Source: SXOA01 sp051004015
GTDB taxonomy: Bacteria; Planctomycetota; Planctomycetia; Pirellulales; Pirellulaceae
Reading direction: 5' to 3'
DNA: 64,000 nucleotides
Assembly (NCBI GenBank): GCA_051004015.1
Contig: JBPCKT010000010.1
Span: 1-64,000, forward strand
Numbering within the stretch: the stretch's first letter is position 1; every line of letters begins with the position of its first letter. Position numbers and translations under genes: made by a program. Below, piece after piece: positions 52,045-60,386 of the stretch. The notes under the pieces were generated by a model that was given only the letters and a program-made list of their open reading frames with translations, was not told the origin of the DNA and did not search any database.

Positions 52045-53637
52045 TCAGTTGTCAGTTTTCGGATTTCGGATTTTGGATTTAGGATTTGAGATGCCCGTGG
52101 CCCTAACCGTCTTGCTTCGGCCGTACGTCGTCGTAAGCTCAGCCAGCTTTGTTTCCATCTCGGACGTCAGTTGCTCCCATCGGAACCGCCAGGTCCAGTT
52201 TCCTTCCGCGGTGCCGGGTAGATTCATTCGCGCTTCCGTGCCAAGCCCGAGGACGTCTTGCAAAGGGACGATGGCGGTATCAGCAACGGATTGGAAGGCC
52301 AGGCGAATCATGTCCCAGTGAATCTGCTCCCCCTTGGAGTGCAGATACTTCAGGGCGAATTCCCGCTCCTTTTGAATCTCGTCCGCGGCGCGGGTGGAGC
52401 CTTTCCCTTGTACGCTGTGAAACCAGCCCACGGTAGTGTCGTTATCGTGCGTGCCGGTATAGACCACACAGTGGCGGGGATAATTGTGCGGCTGATAGTC
52501 GTTGGCTTTGGGGTCGTCGCCGAAGGCGAATTGCAGCACTCGCATCCCGGGGAAACCGAAGCGGTCGCGGAGGGATTCGACTTGCGGCGTGATGACGCCT
52601 AGATCTTCCGCAATGATGGGAATCTGACCGAGTTTCGCGACAACCGCTTCAAAAAATGGCTCGCGGGGACCGGGAACCCAGCGTCCTCCCGCCGCCGTCT
52701 TGGCGTCGCCAGGAACTTCCCAGTACGACTCGAAGCCGCGGAAATGGTCGAGCCGGATGGCGTCGCACATCGAGAGCGCACTCTTGAATCGCTCCATCCA
52801 CCAGGCGTAGCCGGCTGCTTGCATCTTGTCCCAGTGGTACAGCGGGTTCCCCCAGAGTTGGCCGGTCTTGGCGAAATAATCGGGCGGAACGCCGGCCACC
52901 TTCGCAGGGCTGCCGTCGGCATTGAGTTCGAACAGCCCTTGATTCGCCCAGACGTCGGCGCTGTCGTGAGCCACGAAAATCGGCAAGTCGCCGAGGATGG
53001 AAATGCCGCGGTCGTTCGAGTAATCCTTCAGCGCCGACCACTGCCGGAAGAATAGGAACTGGACGAACTTCTCGTATTCCACTTGCTGCGAGAGCTTATC
53101 CTGCCAGCGCATCAGCGCCTGAATCTCTCGCGCGCGAATGTCGGCCTCCCACTGGTGCCACGGCCGCTCGCTGTGATAGGTCTTGAGGGCGCGAAACAGG
53201 GCGTAGTCGTCGAGCCACGACACATTCTGGGAATAAAACGCGGCCGCTTCGGTTCGCAGATCGCCGAACGAGATGCCTGCATAGGCGGCGAAGGCTTTCT
53301 GCAAGGCGCGGCTGTGGCAGACCCACTCCCCTTCAAAGTCAGCTCGATCCGGATTGGCTGGCGGCACTACGGCTGCGTCCCGCGCTTCGAGCAGGCCCTC
53401 CTCCGCCAACTTTTCGAGGCTAATCAGCAGGGGGTTGCCGCCGAAGGCAGAATAGCATTGGTAGGGGGAGTTGCCGTAGCCCGTCGGTCCGAGCGGGAGC
53501 ACCTGCCAGATTTGCTGTCCGGTCCGCGCGAGAAAGTCCACGAACAGATAAGCCGCTTCGCCCAGATCCCCAACGCCATGAGTCGAGGGGAGGGAGGTGA
53601 TGTGGAGTAGAATGCCCGATTCTCTTCGGCCGTTCAT
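52045..53637 (-). CDS. malQ: 4-alpha-glucanotransferase (amylomaltase)
   Basis: 530 residues from ATG 53637, with GGAAG nine bases before it; longer starts are unlikely. GH77 motifs: GILLHITSLPSTHGVGDLGE at the start, WQVLPLGPTGYGNSPYQCYS, LGDLPIFVAHDSADVWAN, IRLDHFRGFESYWEVP (nucleophile Asp), IPIIAEDLGVIT (acid/base Glu) and YTGTHDNDTTVGW. It transfers glucan segments between maltodextrins. The last 12 or so codons (NPKSKIRNPK) are encoded by a heptanucleotide array, so the C-terminus has extended into a repeat. treS begins ten bases downstream. Confidence 0.96.
   Translation of the reverse strand: MNGRRESGILLHITSLPSTHGVGDLGEAAYLFVDFLARTGQQIWQVLPLGPTGYGNSPYQCYSAFGGNPLLISLEKLAEEGLLEARDAAVVPPANPDRADFEGEWVCHSRALQKAFAAYAGISFGDLRTEAAAFYSQNVSWLDDYALFRALKTYHSERPWHQWEADIRAREIQALMRWQDKLSQQVEYEKFVQFLFFRQWSALKDYSNDRGISILGDLPIFVAHDSADVWANQGLFELNADGSPAKVAGVPPDYFAKTGQLWGNPLYHWDKMQAAGYAWWMERFKSALSMCDAIRLDHFRGFESYWEVPGDAKTAAGGRWVPGPREPFFEAVVAKLGQIPIIAEDLGVITPQVESLRDRFGFPGMRVLQFAFGDDPKANDYQPHNYPRHCVVYTGTHDNDTTVGWFHSVQGKGSTRAADEIQKEREFALKYLHSKGEQIHWDMIRLAFQSVADTAIVPLQDVLGLGTEARMNLPGTAEGNWTWRFRWEQLTSEMETKLAELTTTYGRSKTVRATGISNPKSKIRNPKTDN
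52060..52087. repeat. Heptanucleotide array (CGGATTT-like, 4 units)
   Basis: Units CGGATTT, CGGATTT, TGGATTT, AGGATTT run head to tail. The array lies inside the 3' end of malQ and encodes its last residues. Period 7 is shared with three other arrays in the window though the unit sequences differ. Confidence 0.8.
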
Positions 53638-54059
53638 GGATGCAGCTTCCTTTCGAGCGGTTGGCAAAAGTAGCAAATGACGCGCCGCTAGTGACTCCGG
53701 CGGGAATGAGGAGACATCACAAAGTCCATTCACTCAACGGGAATTCGTAATACCACAGCCGCTTCCCGGAACCGGCCGTAAGTATCCTGGTGGAACTTCA
53801 TGAGCAATGTGTACCCCCCTGAGCGAGCGTTTCTGATTCATGTTTGCGAGCTCTCATTTTTGCATACCATTTGAATGACGTATTGTTCTTAAGTCATTAT
53901 GCATGAACATGTTACGTCGGTGCAACCAGCCGTATTGTGATTCATGGGAGCGCATTTCCTGGCCAAAAAGTACCTTTCTACCTAAGTGTCCAGTAACCTC
54001 GCCTTCTCTCCCTCGCTCGCCCACTGGGACCAAGCTGCGAGCTGTTTTAACTTGGTGCC
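53638..54059. other. Intergenic region with one dispersed repeat
   Basis: A 422-bp gap between the divergent malQ and GNAT genes. It is AT-richer than its surroundings around 53870-53930, where the promoters may lie. Copy 2 of the ACTGGACACTTAG repeat is at 53965-53994. Nothing else was recognised. Confidence 0.5.
53965..53994 (-). repeat. Dispersed 30-bp repeat, copy 2
   Basis: Reverse complement of this stretch starts ACTGGACACTTAG and ends AAAGGTACTTTTT. It matches copy 1 at 9427-9456 except for the middle bases and one G. It lies 65 bases before the GNAT gene. Confidence 0.6.
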
Positions 54060-54785
54060 ATGGAAAGCGAACTCAACACCCTCGGTCAGCCCGTGGGACT
54101 GCCCGCTGCCCATTGGCAGCTGCCGATGACGCCGTCCCAAGACACGATGGAAGGGCGGTTTTGCCGTGTCGAGGCGCTCTCCGCCGAGCGACATGCCCGC
54201 GATCTCCATGCGGCCAATTCCCTCGACACCGAAAACCGCAACTGGACCTACATGACCTATGGGCCCTTTGCCGGCTTCGCGGAATACCGCAACTGGGTGA
54301 GCGCGTCGGCGGCCAGCAGCGACCCGCTGTTCTTCGCCATCCTCGATAAGTCGTCGGAGCGAGCCGTGGGGGTGGCGAGTTATCTGCGGATTGATCCGCG
54401 GCATGGGAGCATTGAGGTGGGGCATCTGCAGTTCTCGCCACTGATGCAAGGAAAACCCGCGGCAACCGAGGCGATGTTTCTGCTGATGCAGCGGGCCTTC
54501 GAGCTGGGCTACCGCAGATACGAGTGGAAGTGCAACGCCCTGAATGAGCCCTCCCGGCGGGCGGCGCAGCGGCTGGGGTTGTCGTTCGAGGGGGTCTTCC
54601 GCCAGGCCGCGGTCGTCAAAGGGAGAAACCGGGATACGGCCTGGTATGCCGCCATCGATCAGGAATGGCCCGCTCTTAAAGCCGCATTCCAGCGATGGCT
54701 TGAGCCAAGTAACTTCGACGAGAGCGGGCGACAGAGAGTGGCTCTATCGGTGCTGACGGCACCGCTGCTCAAGCAGCGTGGATAA
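54060..54785 (+). CDS. GNAT family N-acetyltransferase (RimJ/RimL-like)
   Basis: 241 residues. A RimJ/RimL-type fold is seen: VEALSAERHARDLHAANS, WTYMTYGPFAGFAEYRNWV, FAILDKSSERAVGVASYLRI, then IEVGHLQFSPLMQGKPAATE with the acetyl-CoA loop, FELGYRRYEWKCNALNEPSR and AAQRLGLSFEGVFRQA. The protein acetylates an amine on a protein or small molecule; the acceptor is unknown. It is convergent with btaB, with a three-base gap. Confidence 0.92.
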   Translation: MESELNTLGQPVGLPAAHWQLPMTPSQDTMEGRFCRVEALSAERHARDLHAANSLDTENRNWTYMTYGPFAGFAEYRNWVSASAASSDPLFFAILDKSSERAVGVASYLRIDPRHGSIEVGHLQFSPLMQGKPAATEAMFLLMQRAFELGYRRYEWKCNALNEPSRRAAQRLGLSFEGVFRQAAVVKGRNRDTAWYAAIDQEWPALKAAFQRWLEPSNFDESGRQRVALSVLTAPLLKQRG

Positions 54786-54788
54786 ACA

Positions 54789-55520
54789 TTACGCCCGTTT
54801 GCGGCCCACAAAGACGTAATACGGCGTCCGCAAGAAGGGAATGTATGGCACCTTGGACCGGTGCTCCTCGAAGAGGAGCGGCTCGAAGTGGCGATGGAGG
54901 AAGGGGACGTGGTCGGGGGAAGGAAAGACGTTGTCGAAGCCGAACCACGCGGGCCAGAACGTGCGGGTGAGCCAGCGGTGCTTCTTCAGATTGCCCGCGG
55001 GGAACTTGCGGGAGACGTAGAAATCGACCACGCCGAGGATGCCACCCGGCCTCAGCATGGCCAGGGCGTTTTCAATTGCACCGAACCAATCGGGAATCAT
55101 CGTCAGCGAGTAAGAGAACGTCACCACGTCCACCGGCCCGCCGGCAGGCTGAAAGGTCGTGGCGTCGGCCTCAATCGTTTCCACGTTGCTCCAGCCACGG
55201 GAGGCAATCCGTTTTTTGGCGACTTCCAGAAGCGAATGGGAAAGGTCGAGGACGTAGACCTTATTCAGCTTGCCAATGCGTTCGGCGACATATTCCAGGT
55301 TCGCGCCGGTGCCGCCTCCCATGTCCAGCCAGGTCCCTCCCTCGGGAATCTTCACCGCCGAATACATCTCCTGCCGCCCTTGGAGCAGGCGTTTGCGGAA
55401 ATCGTCATAGGCGTCCGCCTGCCCCGCATAAAAATTCTCCATCCGCGCAGCGTGGTCCTTGCCCCGGACCGGCTTGAGCGTGAGGTGGTAGAGGATTTTG
55501 AGGTCGGCGAAGACGCCCAT
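54789..55520 (-). CDS. btaB: BtaB-like SAM-dependent N-methyltransferase
   Basis: 243 residues from ATG 55520; the longer frame is a shadow of btaA. Class I methyltransferase: GTWLDMGGGTGANLEYVAER (motif I), VYVLDLSHSLLEVAKKRI, VETIEADATTFQ, and VVTFSYSLTMIPDWFGAIEN, with a C-terminal HVPFLHRHFEPLLFEEH. It follows btaA by 38 bases. The BtaB role is to methylate diacylglyceryl-homoserine three times to give the betaine lipid DGTS, a phosphorus-free substitute for phosphatidylcholine. Confidence 0.88.
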   Translation of the reverse strand: MGVFADLKILYHLTLKPVRGKDHAARMENFYAGQADAYDDFRKRLLQGRQEMYSAVKIPEGGTWLDMGGGTGANLEYVAERIGKLNKVYVLDLSHSLLEVAKKRIASRGWSNVETIEADATTFQPAGGPVDVVTFSYSLTMIPDWFGAIENALAMLRPGGILGVVDFYVSRKFPAGNLKKHRWLTRTFWPAWFGFDNVFPSPDHVPFLHRHFEPLLFEEHRSKVPYIPFLRTPYYVFVGRKRA

Positions 55521-55530
55521 GGGACAGAAA

Positions 55531-55558
55531 AGCGGAAAGCGGAAAGTGGAAAGCGGAG
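55531..55558. repeat. Heptanucleotide array (AGCGGAA-like, 4 units)
   Basis: Units AGCGGAA, AGCGGAA, AGTGGAA, AGCGGAG fill most of the 38-bp gap between btaA and btaB and end exactly at the btaA stop codon. The same 7-bp period is seen at three other sites in the window. Confidence 0.8.
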
Positions 55559-56749
55559 TTACACCGCCAAATCCGCGATGTAGAAGCTGCCGTAGGTGTG
55601 GACGCGGTCTTTCTCGTGCAGCTCGGCGGCGAGTTCGGGGTGATAGGTCAGCAGCTCGGGCAAGGCCCGCTCCTTGTTTCCCGTGACGACGCTCACCTTG
55701 TTCAGGAAGTCCGTCCGCAGGCCGCCGCTCCGCCACAAAATGCGCGTCCCTGGGGCGGCGCGGCGGACAATCGCCTGCCACTCCAGCTCCAAGAGCGGAA
55801 AGAACTTGTCGGAGAGCCAGTCCATGTGGTCGAGCAGGACGTAGCGGGAGATTTGGCCGTCGTGCTGCTCCAAAAAGCCCTGCACGTGGTTGGTATGGGT
55901 CGTCACGCGGTCGATCAGGCCCGCTTTCAGCTTCTCGAAGTTGTCCGCCTTGAGATACTCGGGGCAGCACTTGCGGCTGTACTCCCCCTTCATATAGACC
56001 CGCCAGAAGTAATTGTCCGCAAGAGACAGCTTGCAGAAGACGGCTTCCAAGCAGTCCTGAACGAATTTGACGACTCCTCCTTGGTACTGTGCTTCCACCT
56101 GCCGCCGCTGGGCCTTGGGGACGCCGACCATGGAGAGCGTGGTGTCGCGGTTCATGGCGAACCGCATCGTGCGGGACCAGAACTTTTCCCTGAGGTACTT
56201 GTCGTAGATTTCCCCCTGCTCCGCGACCGTCTTGGCTTCCAGCGCGGCATCCACCCACGGCCGGACCTTGATGACGCGGTTGATATAAAAGCAGATCATC
56301 CGGGCGAACGAGCCGCTGGTGCCGCGATAATAGAACGACTTGCCCGGCGTATGGAAAAACTTGATCCACTTGTCCCAGTAATGCCGCGACCAGGCGGGCA
56401 AGCCGGTGCGGAGCTTGTCGCGGTAGAGCTTGCGGGCGTCCGGATGATGGCCGTAGCCGAACATGCGGAAGAAATCTTCGTATTCGAGATGGCGAATGCC
56501 GGCAATTTTCAGATCGAGCAGGGCGTTCTGCCGCGGGTTCATGTCCACGGCATAGACGTGGTTCGGGCCGGCCAGGGCATAGTCCAGCGCGTTGCAGCCC
56601 GCGGAGGTAATGACCAGCACGTTGTCCTGAGACGTCAGGTTCAGCGCCACGTGGTCCAGCCGCGGGTCTTCCCAGCAGGTGTTATAGACGAGGTTATTGC
56701 CGTGGACGAATTTGAAGACGCGCCCGCCAATCCAGTCAAACAAGGACAT
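55559..56749 (-). CDS. btaA: BtaA-like 3-amino-3-carboxypropyl transferase (DUF3419)
   Basis: 396 residues from ATG 56749. DUF3419 motifs: FKFVHGNNLVYNTCWEDPRL, VITSAGCNALDYALAGPNHV then VYAVDMNPRQNALLDLKIAG (SAM-binding region), and DNYFWRVYMKGEYSRKCCPE, ISRYVLLDHMDWLSDKFFPL, ILWRSGGL. It moves the 3-amino-3-carboxypropyl group of SAM onto diacylglycerol, the first step of betaine lipid synthesis. The longer frame to 56824 is less likely. Together with btaB it forms a two-gene operon. Such lipids are known to be made under phosphate limitation, but I saw no clear Pho box. Confidence 0.93.
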   Translation of the reverse strand: MSLFDWIGGRVFKFVHGNNLVYNTCWEDPRLDHVALNLTSQDNVLVITSAGCNALDYALAGPNHVYAVDMNPRQNALLDLKIAGIRHLEYEDFFRMFGYGHHPDARKLYRDKLRTGLPAWSRHYWDKWIKFFHTPGKSFYYRGTSGSFARMICFYINRVIKVRPWVDAALEAKTVAEQGEIYDKYLREKFWSRTMRFAMNRDTTLSMVGVPKAQRRQVEAQYQGGVVKFVQDCLEAVFCKLSLADNYFWRVYMKGEYSRKCCPEYLKADNFEKLKAGLIDRVTTHTNHVQGFLEQHDGQISRYVLLDHMDWLSDKFFPLLELEWQAIVRRAAPGTRILWRSGGLRTDFLNKVSVVTGNKERALPELLTYHPELAAELHEKDRVHTYGSFYIADLAV

Positions 56750-57334
56750 AGACCTTCGCCTTAGGCTGCGCTCCTTGCGTTTGGCCCGGAAACAGCGTTC
56801 CAGGCCCTCGCCGGCAGCAGTCAATGAAAAAACAATAACCTTGTGATTTTACCGCCTCCCACGGCTGCCACAAGGCACTGACAGGTATTCGCCGCGAACG
56901 GCTGGGCATTTTCAGAGGAGCGATCGACGGGGCCGCGGACAGCGTGCTACATCTGTCCTATTCCGCGAAAACCAAACGCCAATTGGCCAGAACAGCAGAG
57001 CTCGCAAGGCCATCCCGAAGGCGCCGCCCTAGGTGCCAATGCGCGTGGGAACTCCGGCCTTTGCGCAGAAAATGAGCCCTTGCCCAGCCTCCCTGTTGTC
57101 ATCAGCAGAGAGGAATGCCACGCTTGCGGCGCCAAGTGGAAAATAATCTTTTGTACATATAGAATAAATGTCCACATCAGGGCGTCTTACTCCTGCGGGA
57201 GCGGTGCGCCCGGAAGCGAGTAGCCGAAAGCGAACTCTTCGGCGACCTGCTCTGCGACGTATTGCTCCTGCCACTCAGACGGATTAGCGTTGGTCGCAGG
57301 ACTGACATACTTTGGAGGGGGGCGAGCACCCCTG

Positions 57335-57365
57335 GTGTTGAATTGGCGGACCGCCAATTCAACAC
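57335..57365. repeat. 31-bp near-perfect palindrome
   Basis: GTGTTGAATTGGCGG and its exact reverse complement are separated by one A. Part of the arm (AATTCAACAC) recurs at 57413-57422. It lies in a long intergenic region and could be a regulator site or a small mobile hairpin. Confidence 0.75.
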
Positions 57366-57581
57366 GGACCCTGTTTTTGCATACCGAGGGGGGTGATGAA
57401 TCGGGGGGGTATGAATTCAACACAGAGACGGTGGATGGGAATTAGCGAGGAGGGGCCGACAGTCGCTTATAACATTTTTGAACAGTTTATTCCTAAGTAT
57501 TGACCAGATAACGATTTATCCCCGGTATTGGAATTTGAAAACAGCTTATAATTTCGAGCTGATGGCCGGCTCGGCTCCCTG

Positions 57582-57644
57582 CACTAACCCGAAGCGCCAG
57601 CGAGGGAGAGCCGTTCCCGCCCTCGCTGGCGCTTCGGGTTAGTG
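57582..57644. repeat. Perfect inverted repeat, 25-bp arms, 13-base loop
   Basis: The arms begin CACTAACCCGAAGCGCC and end CAGCGAGGG, matching exactly in reverse complement at 57620-57644. The loop is AGAGCCGTTCCCG. The hairpin lies 57 bases before the ATG of a DUF1501 gene. The unit is, to my knowledge, a common dispersed element of planctomycete genomes. Confidence 0.9.
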
Positions 57645-57700
57645 TGGAACCGCTTATAATCAAAATTACCCACCTTCCCACCTACCGATCCGTGCCTGCC

Positions 57701-59134
57701 ATGACTCCCTCCCCACAATCCCGCCAACTTCTGGACCTGATCTCCCGCCGCGAGCTGCTCACCCGGTCCGCAGCCGGCTTTGCGGGCATCGCACTGGGAG
57801 CGCTGCTGGCGCAGGATGCGGCCAAAGCAGAATCAGAAAGTGGGAATGGGGCCTCACTTCAGCCCCATTTCCCCCCCAAGGCCAAGGCGGTGATTCAGCT
57901 TTTCCAGCATGGGGGGCCCAGCCACATGGATTTGCTCGATCCCAAGCCGGAGTTGAATAAGCGTAACGGCCAGAAGATGCCGGAGTATTTCACCGACCTG
58001 GTGAAATTGACCGCGCATGGCAACCTGCTGGGGACGCCGTATAAGTTTGAGAAGGCCGGCCAATGCGGCGTGGAGTATTCGGAGCTGCTGCCGCACACGG
58101 CGAAGTGCGCCGACGACATTGCGGTCATCCGCTCGATGCACACCGAGCACAACAACCACGAGCAGGCCCTCTGGATGATGCACACCGGGCGGATCGTCTC
58201 CGGCCGGCCGACGCTGGGAGCCTGGGTCAATTACGCCCTCGGGAGCGAGAACCAGAACCTGCCGGCCTACGTCGTCCTGCGGAATGATTCGTCGCTCCCC
58301 ACCGACGGCAGCCGCAACTGGTCCAACGGCTTTCTGCCGCCGCAATATCAGGGGGTCCACTTCCGCCACACCGGCACGCCGGTCCTGTACCTGCAGCCGA
58401 CGACGGCGGTCAGCGAGGGGACGCAGAAGCTCCGCCGCGATTTGCTGGCTTCCCTCAACGAGCAGCACAAGGCGGAGCACTCCACGTTCGCCCCGGACCT
58501 GGCGGCCCGCATCGCCAGCTACGAGATGGCGGGGCGGATGCAGCTTTCGACGGGGGCAGCCCTGAACCTGGCCGAGGAAAGCCCCGCCACGCTCGCCATG
58601 TATGGCATCGGCCAGCCCAAGACCGACAGCTACGGCCGCCGCTGCCTGATCGCCCGCCGGCTGATTGAGCGGGGAGTCCGCTTCGTGCAGATTTTCGTGG
58701 AAGGGCAAATCTGGGACACCCACAACGCCAACGCCGCCGGCACCAAAAGCTGCTGCGAGCAGACCGACCAGCCCACAGCCGCCCTGCTCTCCGACCTGAA
58801 ACGCCGCGGCCTGCTCGATAGCGTGCTGCTGATGTGGGGGGGCGAGTTCGGCCGCACCCCGGTCAGCCAATCGGGCGAAGGGCGCGACCATCACAAGCAG
58901 GGCTTCAGCCTCTGGCTCGCCGGCGGCGGCATCCGCGGCGGCCAGGCCTACGGCGCCACCGACGAGCTCGGCTACCACGCCGTCGAAAACCGCACCATGG
59001 TCGCCGACCTCCACGCCACGGTTTTGCATTTACTCGGCCTCGACCACAAACGGGTTGCGTATCACCTGCACGGGCGAGACGAGCGGCTGACGGATGTGTA
59101 TGACGCCTATGTAATTGAGAAGCTGGTCGCGTAA
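57701..59134 (+). CDS. DUF1501 domain protein, Tat-exported
   Basis: 477 residues from ATG 57701; an earlier in-frame start is less likely. The Tat signal is ISRRELLTRSAAGFAGIALG. Motifs: LFQHGGPSHMDLLDPKPELN, VIRSMHTEHNNHEQALWMMH, LMWGGEFGRTPVSQSGEGRD followed by HHKQGFSLWLAGGG. It is closest to the copy at 123-1580 in layout. Secreted hydrolase-like fold of unknown substrate. It stands alone here, without its usual DUF1549/DUF1553 partner. Confidence 0.93.
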   Translation: MTPSPQSRQLLDLISRRELLTRSAAGFAGIALGALLAQDAAKAESESGNGASLQPHFPPKAKAVIQLFQHGGPSHMDLLDPKPELNKRNGQKMPEYFTDLVKLTAHGNLLGTPYKFEKAGQCGVEYSELLPHTAKCADDIAVIRSMHTEHNNHEQALWMMHTGRIVSGRPTLGAWVNYALGSENQNLPAYVVLRNDSSLPTDGSRNWSNGFLPPQYQGVHFRHTGTPVLYLQPTTAVSEGTQKLRRDLLASLNEQHKAEHSTFAPDLAARIASYEMAGRMQLSTGAALNLAEESPATLAMYGIGQPKTDSYGRRCLIARRLIERGVRFVQIFVEGQIWDTHNANAAGTKSCCEQTDQPTAALLSDLKRRGLLDSVLLMWGGEFGRTPVSQSGEGRDHHKQGFSLWLAGGGIRGGQAYGATDELGYHAVENRTMVADLHATVLHLLGLDHKRVAYHLHGRDERLTDVYDAYVIEKLVA

Positions 59135-59224
59135 GAGAGGCGCGCCTTCTTAGCGGCGCAGCCGAAAGGAAGTCACGCGGATTATGAATAATCGGCTGCA
59201 AGCTTCCCAAAAGGGTCTAAGCGT

Positions 59225-59980
59225 ATGGATCCCACAGACGAAACTCGGTGGCTGGTCGCGGAGCTCGATTTCGGTCATTCACCGAAAGGGATGCTTGTCG
59301 TCCGCGAAGCACGATGGCAGCGCATCGTGGGAATAGTGTGCGGCCTGTTCGTCGGAATCCCTACAGCGTGGGTTGCAGTAGTGGCTGGCATTCATTTCGG
59401 AGACCTTGCTAGTGCGCTGATTATTTCCGTTTTTTCGGGAGTTGCGCTGGGGGGTGCAGTTTGGCTGTTATACGAGCTTTTGAACGCAAGCTGCTATTAT
59501 TTCGCAATCGACGACAAGCGATTCTACCGGAGACGCGGACCACGACGACTTGTCAGCTTCCCCTTGAGTGAACTCGGAGAATTTCATGCTCGGATGGGAA
59601 GCCTGCGAGTTTGCAATCAGTCCACGCAACAGCAAATCCAAGTGATGAAAAATGCCTATGCTCCAGAGGATATTGCGCTGCTCGCACGCCGCGTGAATAC
59701 TTGGCGATCTGTTCCTCAGGCAGAACGCAAGGCAACTCTATTCTATTTGAATCTGTTGGAGACGACAGAGTCGCTTGTCGCCGCTAACAAACAAATTGCC
59801 TGGAGTTTGAGCGTGCTCTGTTTTTATCCCTTTCTGATCGTACTTTCCATGAAGTTCCAATTCTTTCGCGCACCTGCCCTCGCGACGGTATTGTGGGTTC
59901 TCTACACGATGGCCGCGCTGGTGGGCTTATTGGGCGGCATTGTGCGACGAGTTCGGGCGAAACCTACGGCGAGCCCATGA
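59225..59980 (+). CDS. Membrane protein of unknown function
   Basis: 251 residues, lower GC than its neighbours by eye. Two N-terminal helices (VGIVCGLFVGIPTAWVAVVA and ALIISVFSGVALGGAVWLL), a cytoplasmic PH-like segment (YYFAIDDKRFYRRRGPRRLV), and two C-terminal helices (WSLSVLCFYPFLIVLSM and ATVLWVLYTMAALVGLLGGI). The middle part looks like a small PH-like domain. I cannot assign a family. It has no close operon partner. Confidence 0.7.
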   Translation: MDPTDETRWLVAELDFGHSPKGMLVVREARWQRIVGIVCGLFVGIPTAWVAVVAGIHFGDLASALIISVFSGVALGGAVWLLYELLNASCYYFAIDDKRFYRRRGPRRLVSFPLSELGEFHARMGSLRVCNQSTQQQIQVMKNAYAPEDIALLARRVNTWRSVPQAERKATLFYLNLLETTESLVAANKQIAWSLSVLCFYPFLIVLSMKFQFFRAPALATVLWVLYTMAALVGLLGGIVRRVRAKPTASP

Positions 59981-60062
59981 AGAGGGATGCGACACTTCGT
60001 TTGAACCTCGCCGCTGGAAAGCAGCGAAAATGTCACTGCCAAGTTTTGTCCAGAAGGCTACA

Positions 60063-60386
60063 ATGGAAAACATGATTCAATCTCCCGTCCACCATATCGA
60101 GTCCAAGCCTGAGGTATGCGGCGGCAGCCCGTGCATTGCCGGGACGCGAGTCCGGGTGCAGGATGTCTATGTCTGGCACCATCTGCAGGGGCTTTCCGCC
60201 GATGACATTGTGTCCCGCTATCCCCATTTGACCCTGGGGGGCGTTTATTCGGCGCTGGCCTATTACTGGGACCATCGGGACGAGATAGCCCAGCAGATGC
60301 GAGACGAGACGGCGACGGTTGAGGCGCAAAAGCAGCGATTCCCTTCCCCGCTTGCCGAGAGAGCTTCCTCTGGAGAACGACGATGA
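60063..60386 (+). CDS. DUF433 domain protein
   Basis: 107 residues from ATG 60063. The DUF433 signature is clear: VCGGSPCIAGTRVRVQDVYV, then LSADDIVSRYPHLTLGGVYS and ALAYYWDHRDEI. The family is a small winged-helix-like fold widespread in Cyanobacteria and Planctomycetes, and some members act as antitoxins next to a PIN toxin; no toxin lies nearby here. Its stop overlaps the start of the deiodinase-like gene as ATGA, which suggests coupled translation. Confidence 0.9.
   Translation: MENMIQSPVHHIESKPEVCGGSPCIAGTRVRVQDVYVWHHLQGLSADDIVSRYPHLTLGGVYSALAYYWDHRDEIAQQMRDETATVEAQKQRFPSPLAERASSGERR

Larger units (their letters stand above)
56750..57700. other. Long intergenic region with palindromes
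   Basis: About 950 bp between the divergent btaA and DUF1501 genes. It contains a 31-bp palindrome (57335-57365) and a 25-bp-arm inverted repeat (57582-57644). The octamer GCTTATAA occurs three times (near 57468, 57543 and 57652); its TATAA core is -10-like. Short open frames (for example 57187-57423) have no convincing composition. No RNA gene was recognised. Confidence 0.5.

Noticed and set aside
57187..57423. 78-codon leftward open frame in the gap before DUF1501
   Set aside because: It includes a palindrome, lacks a ribosome site and has no protein-like pattern.
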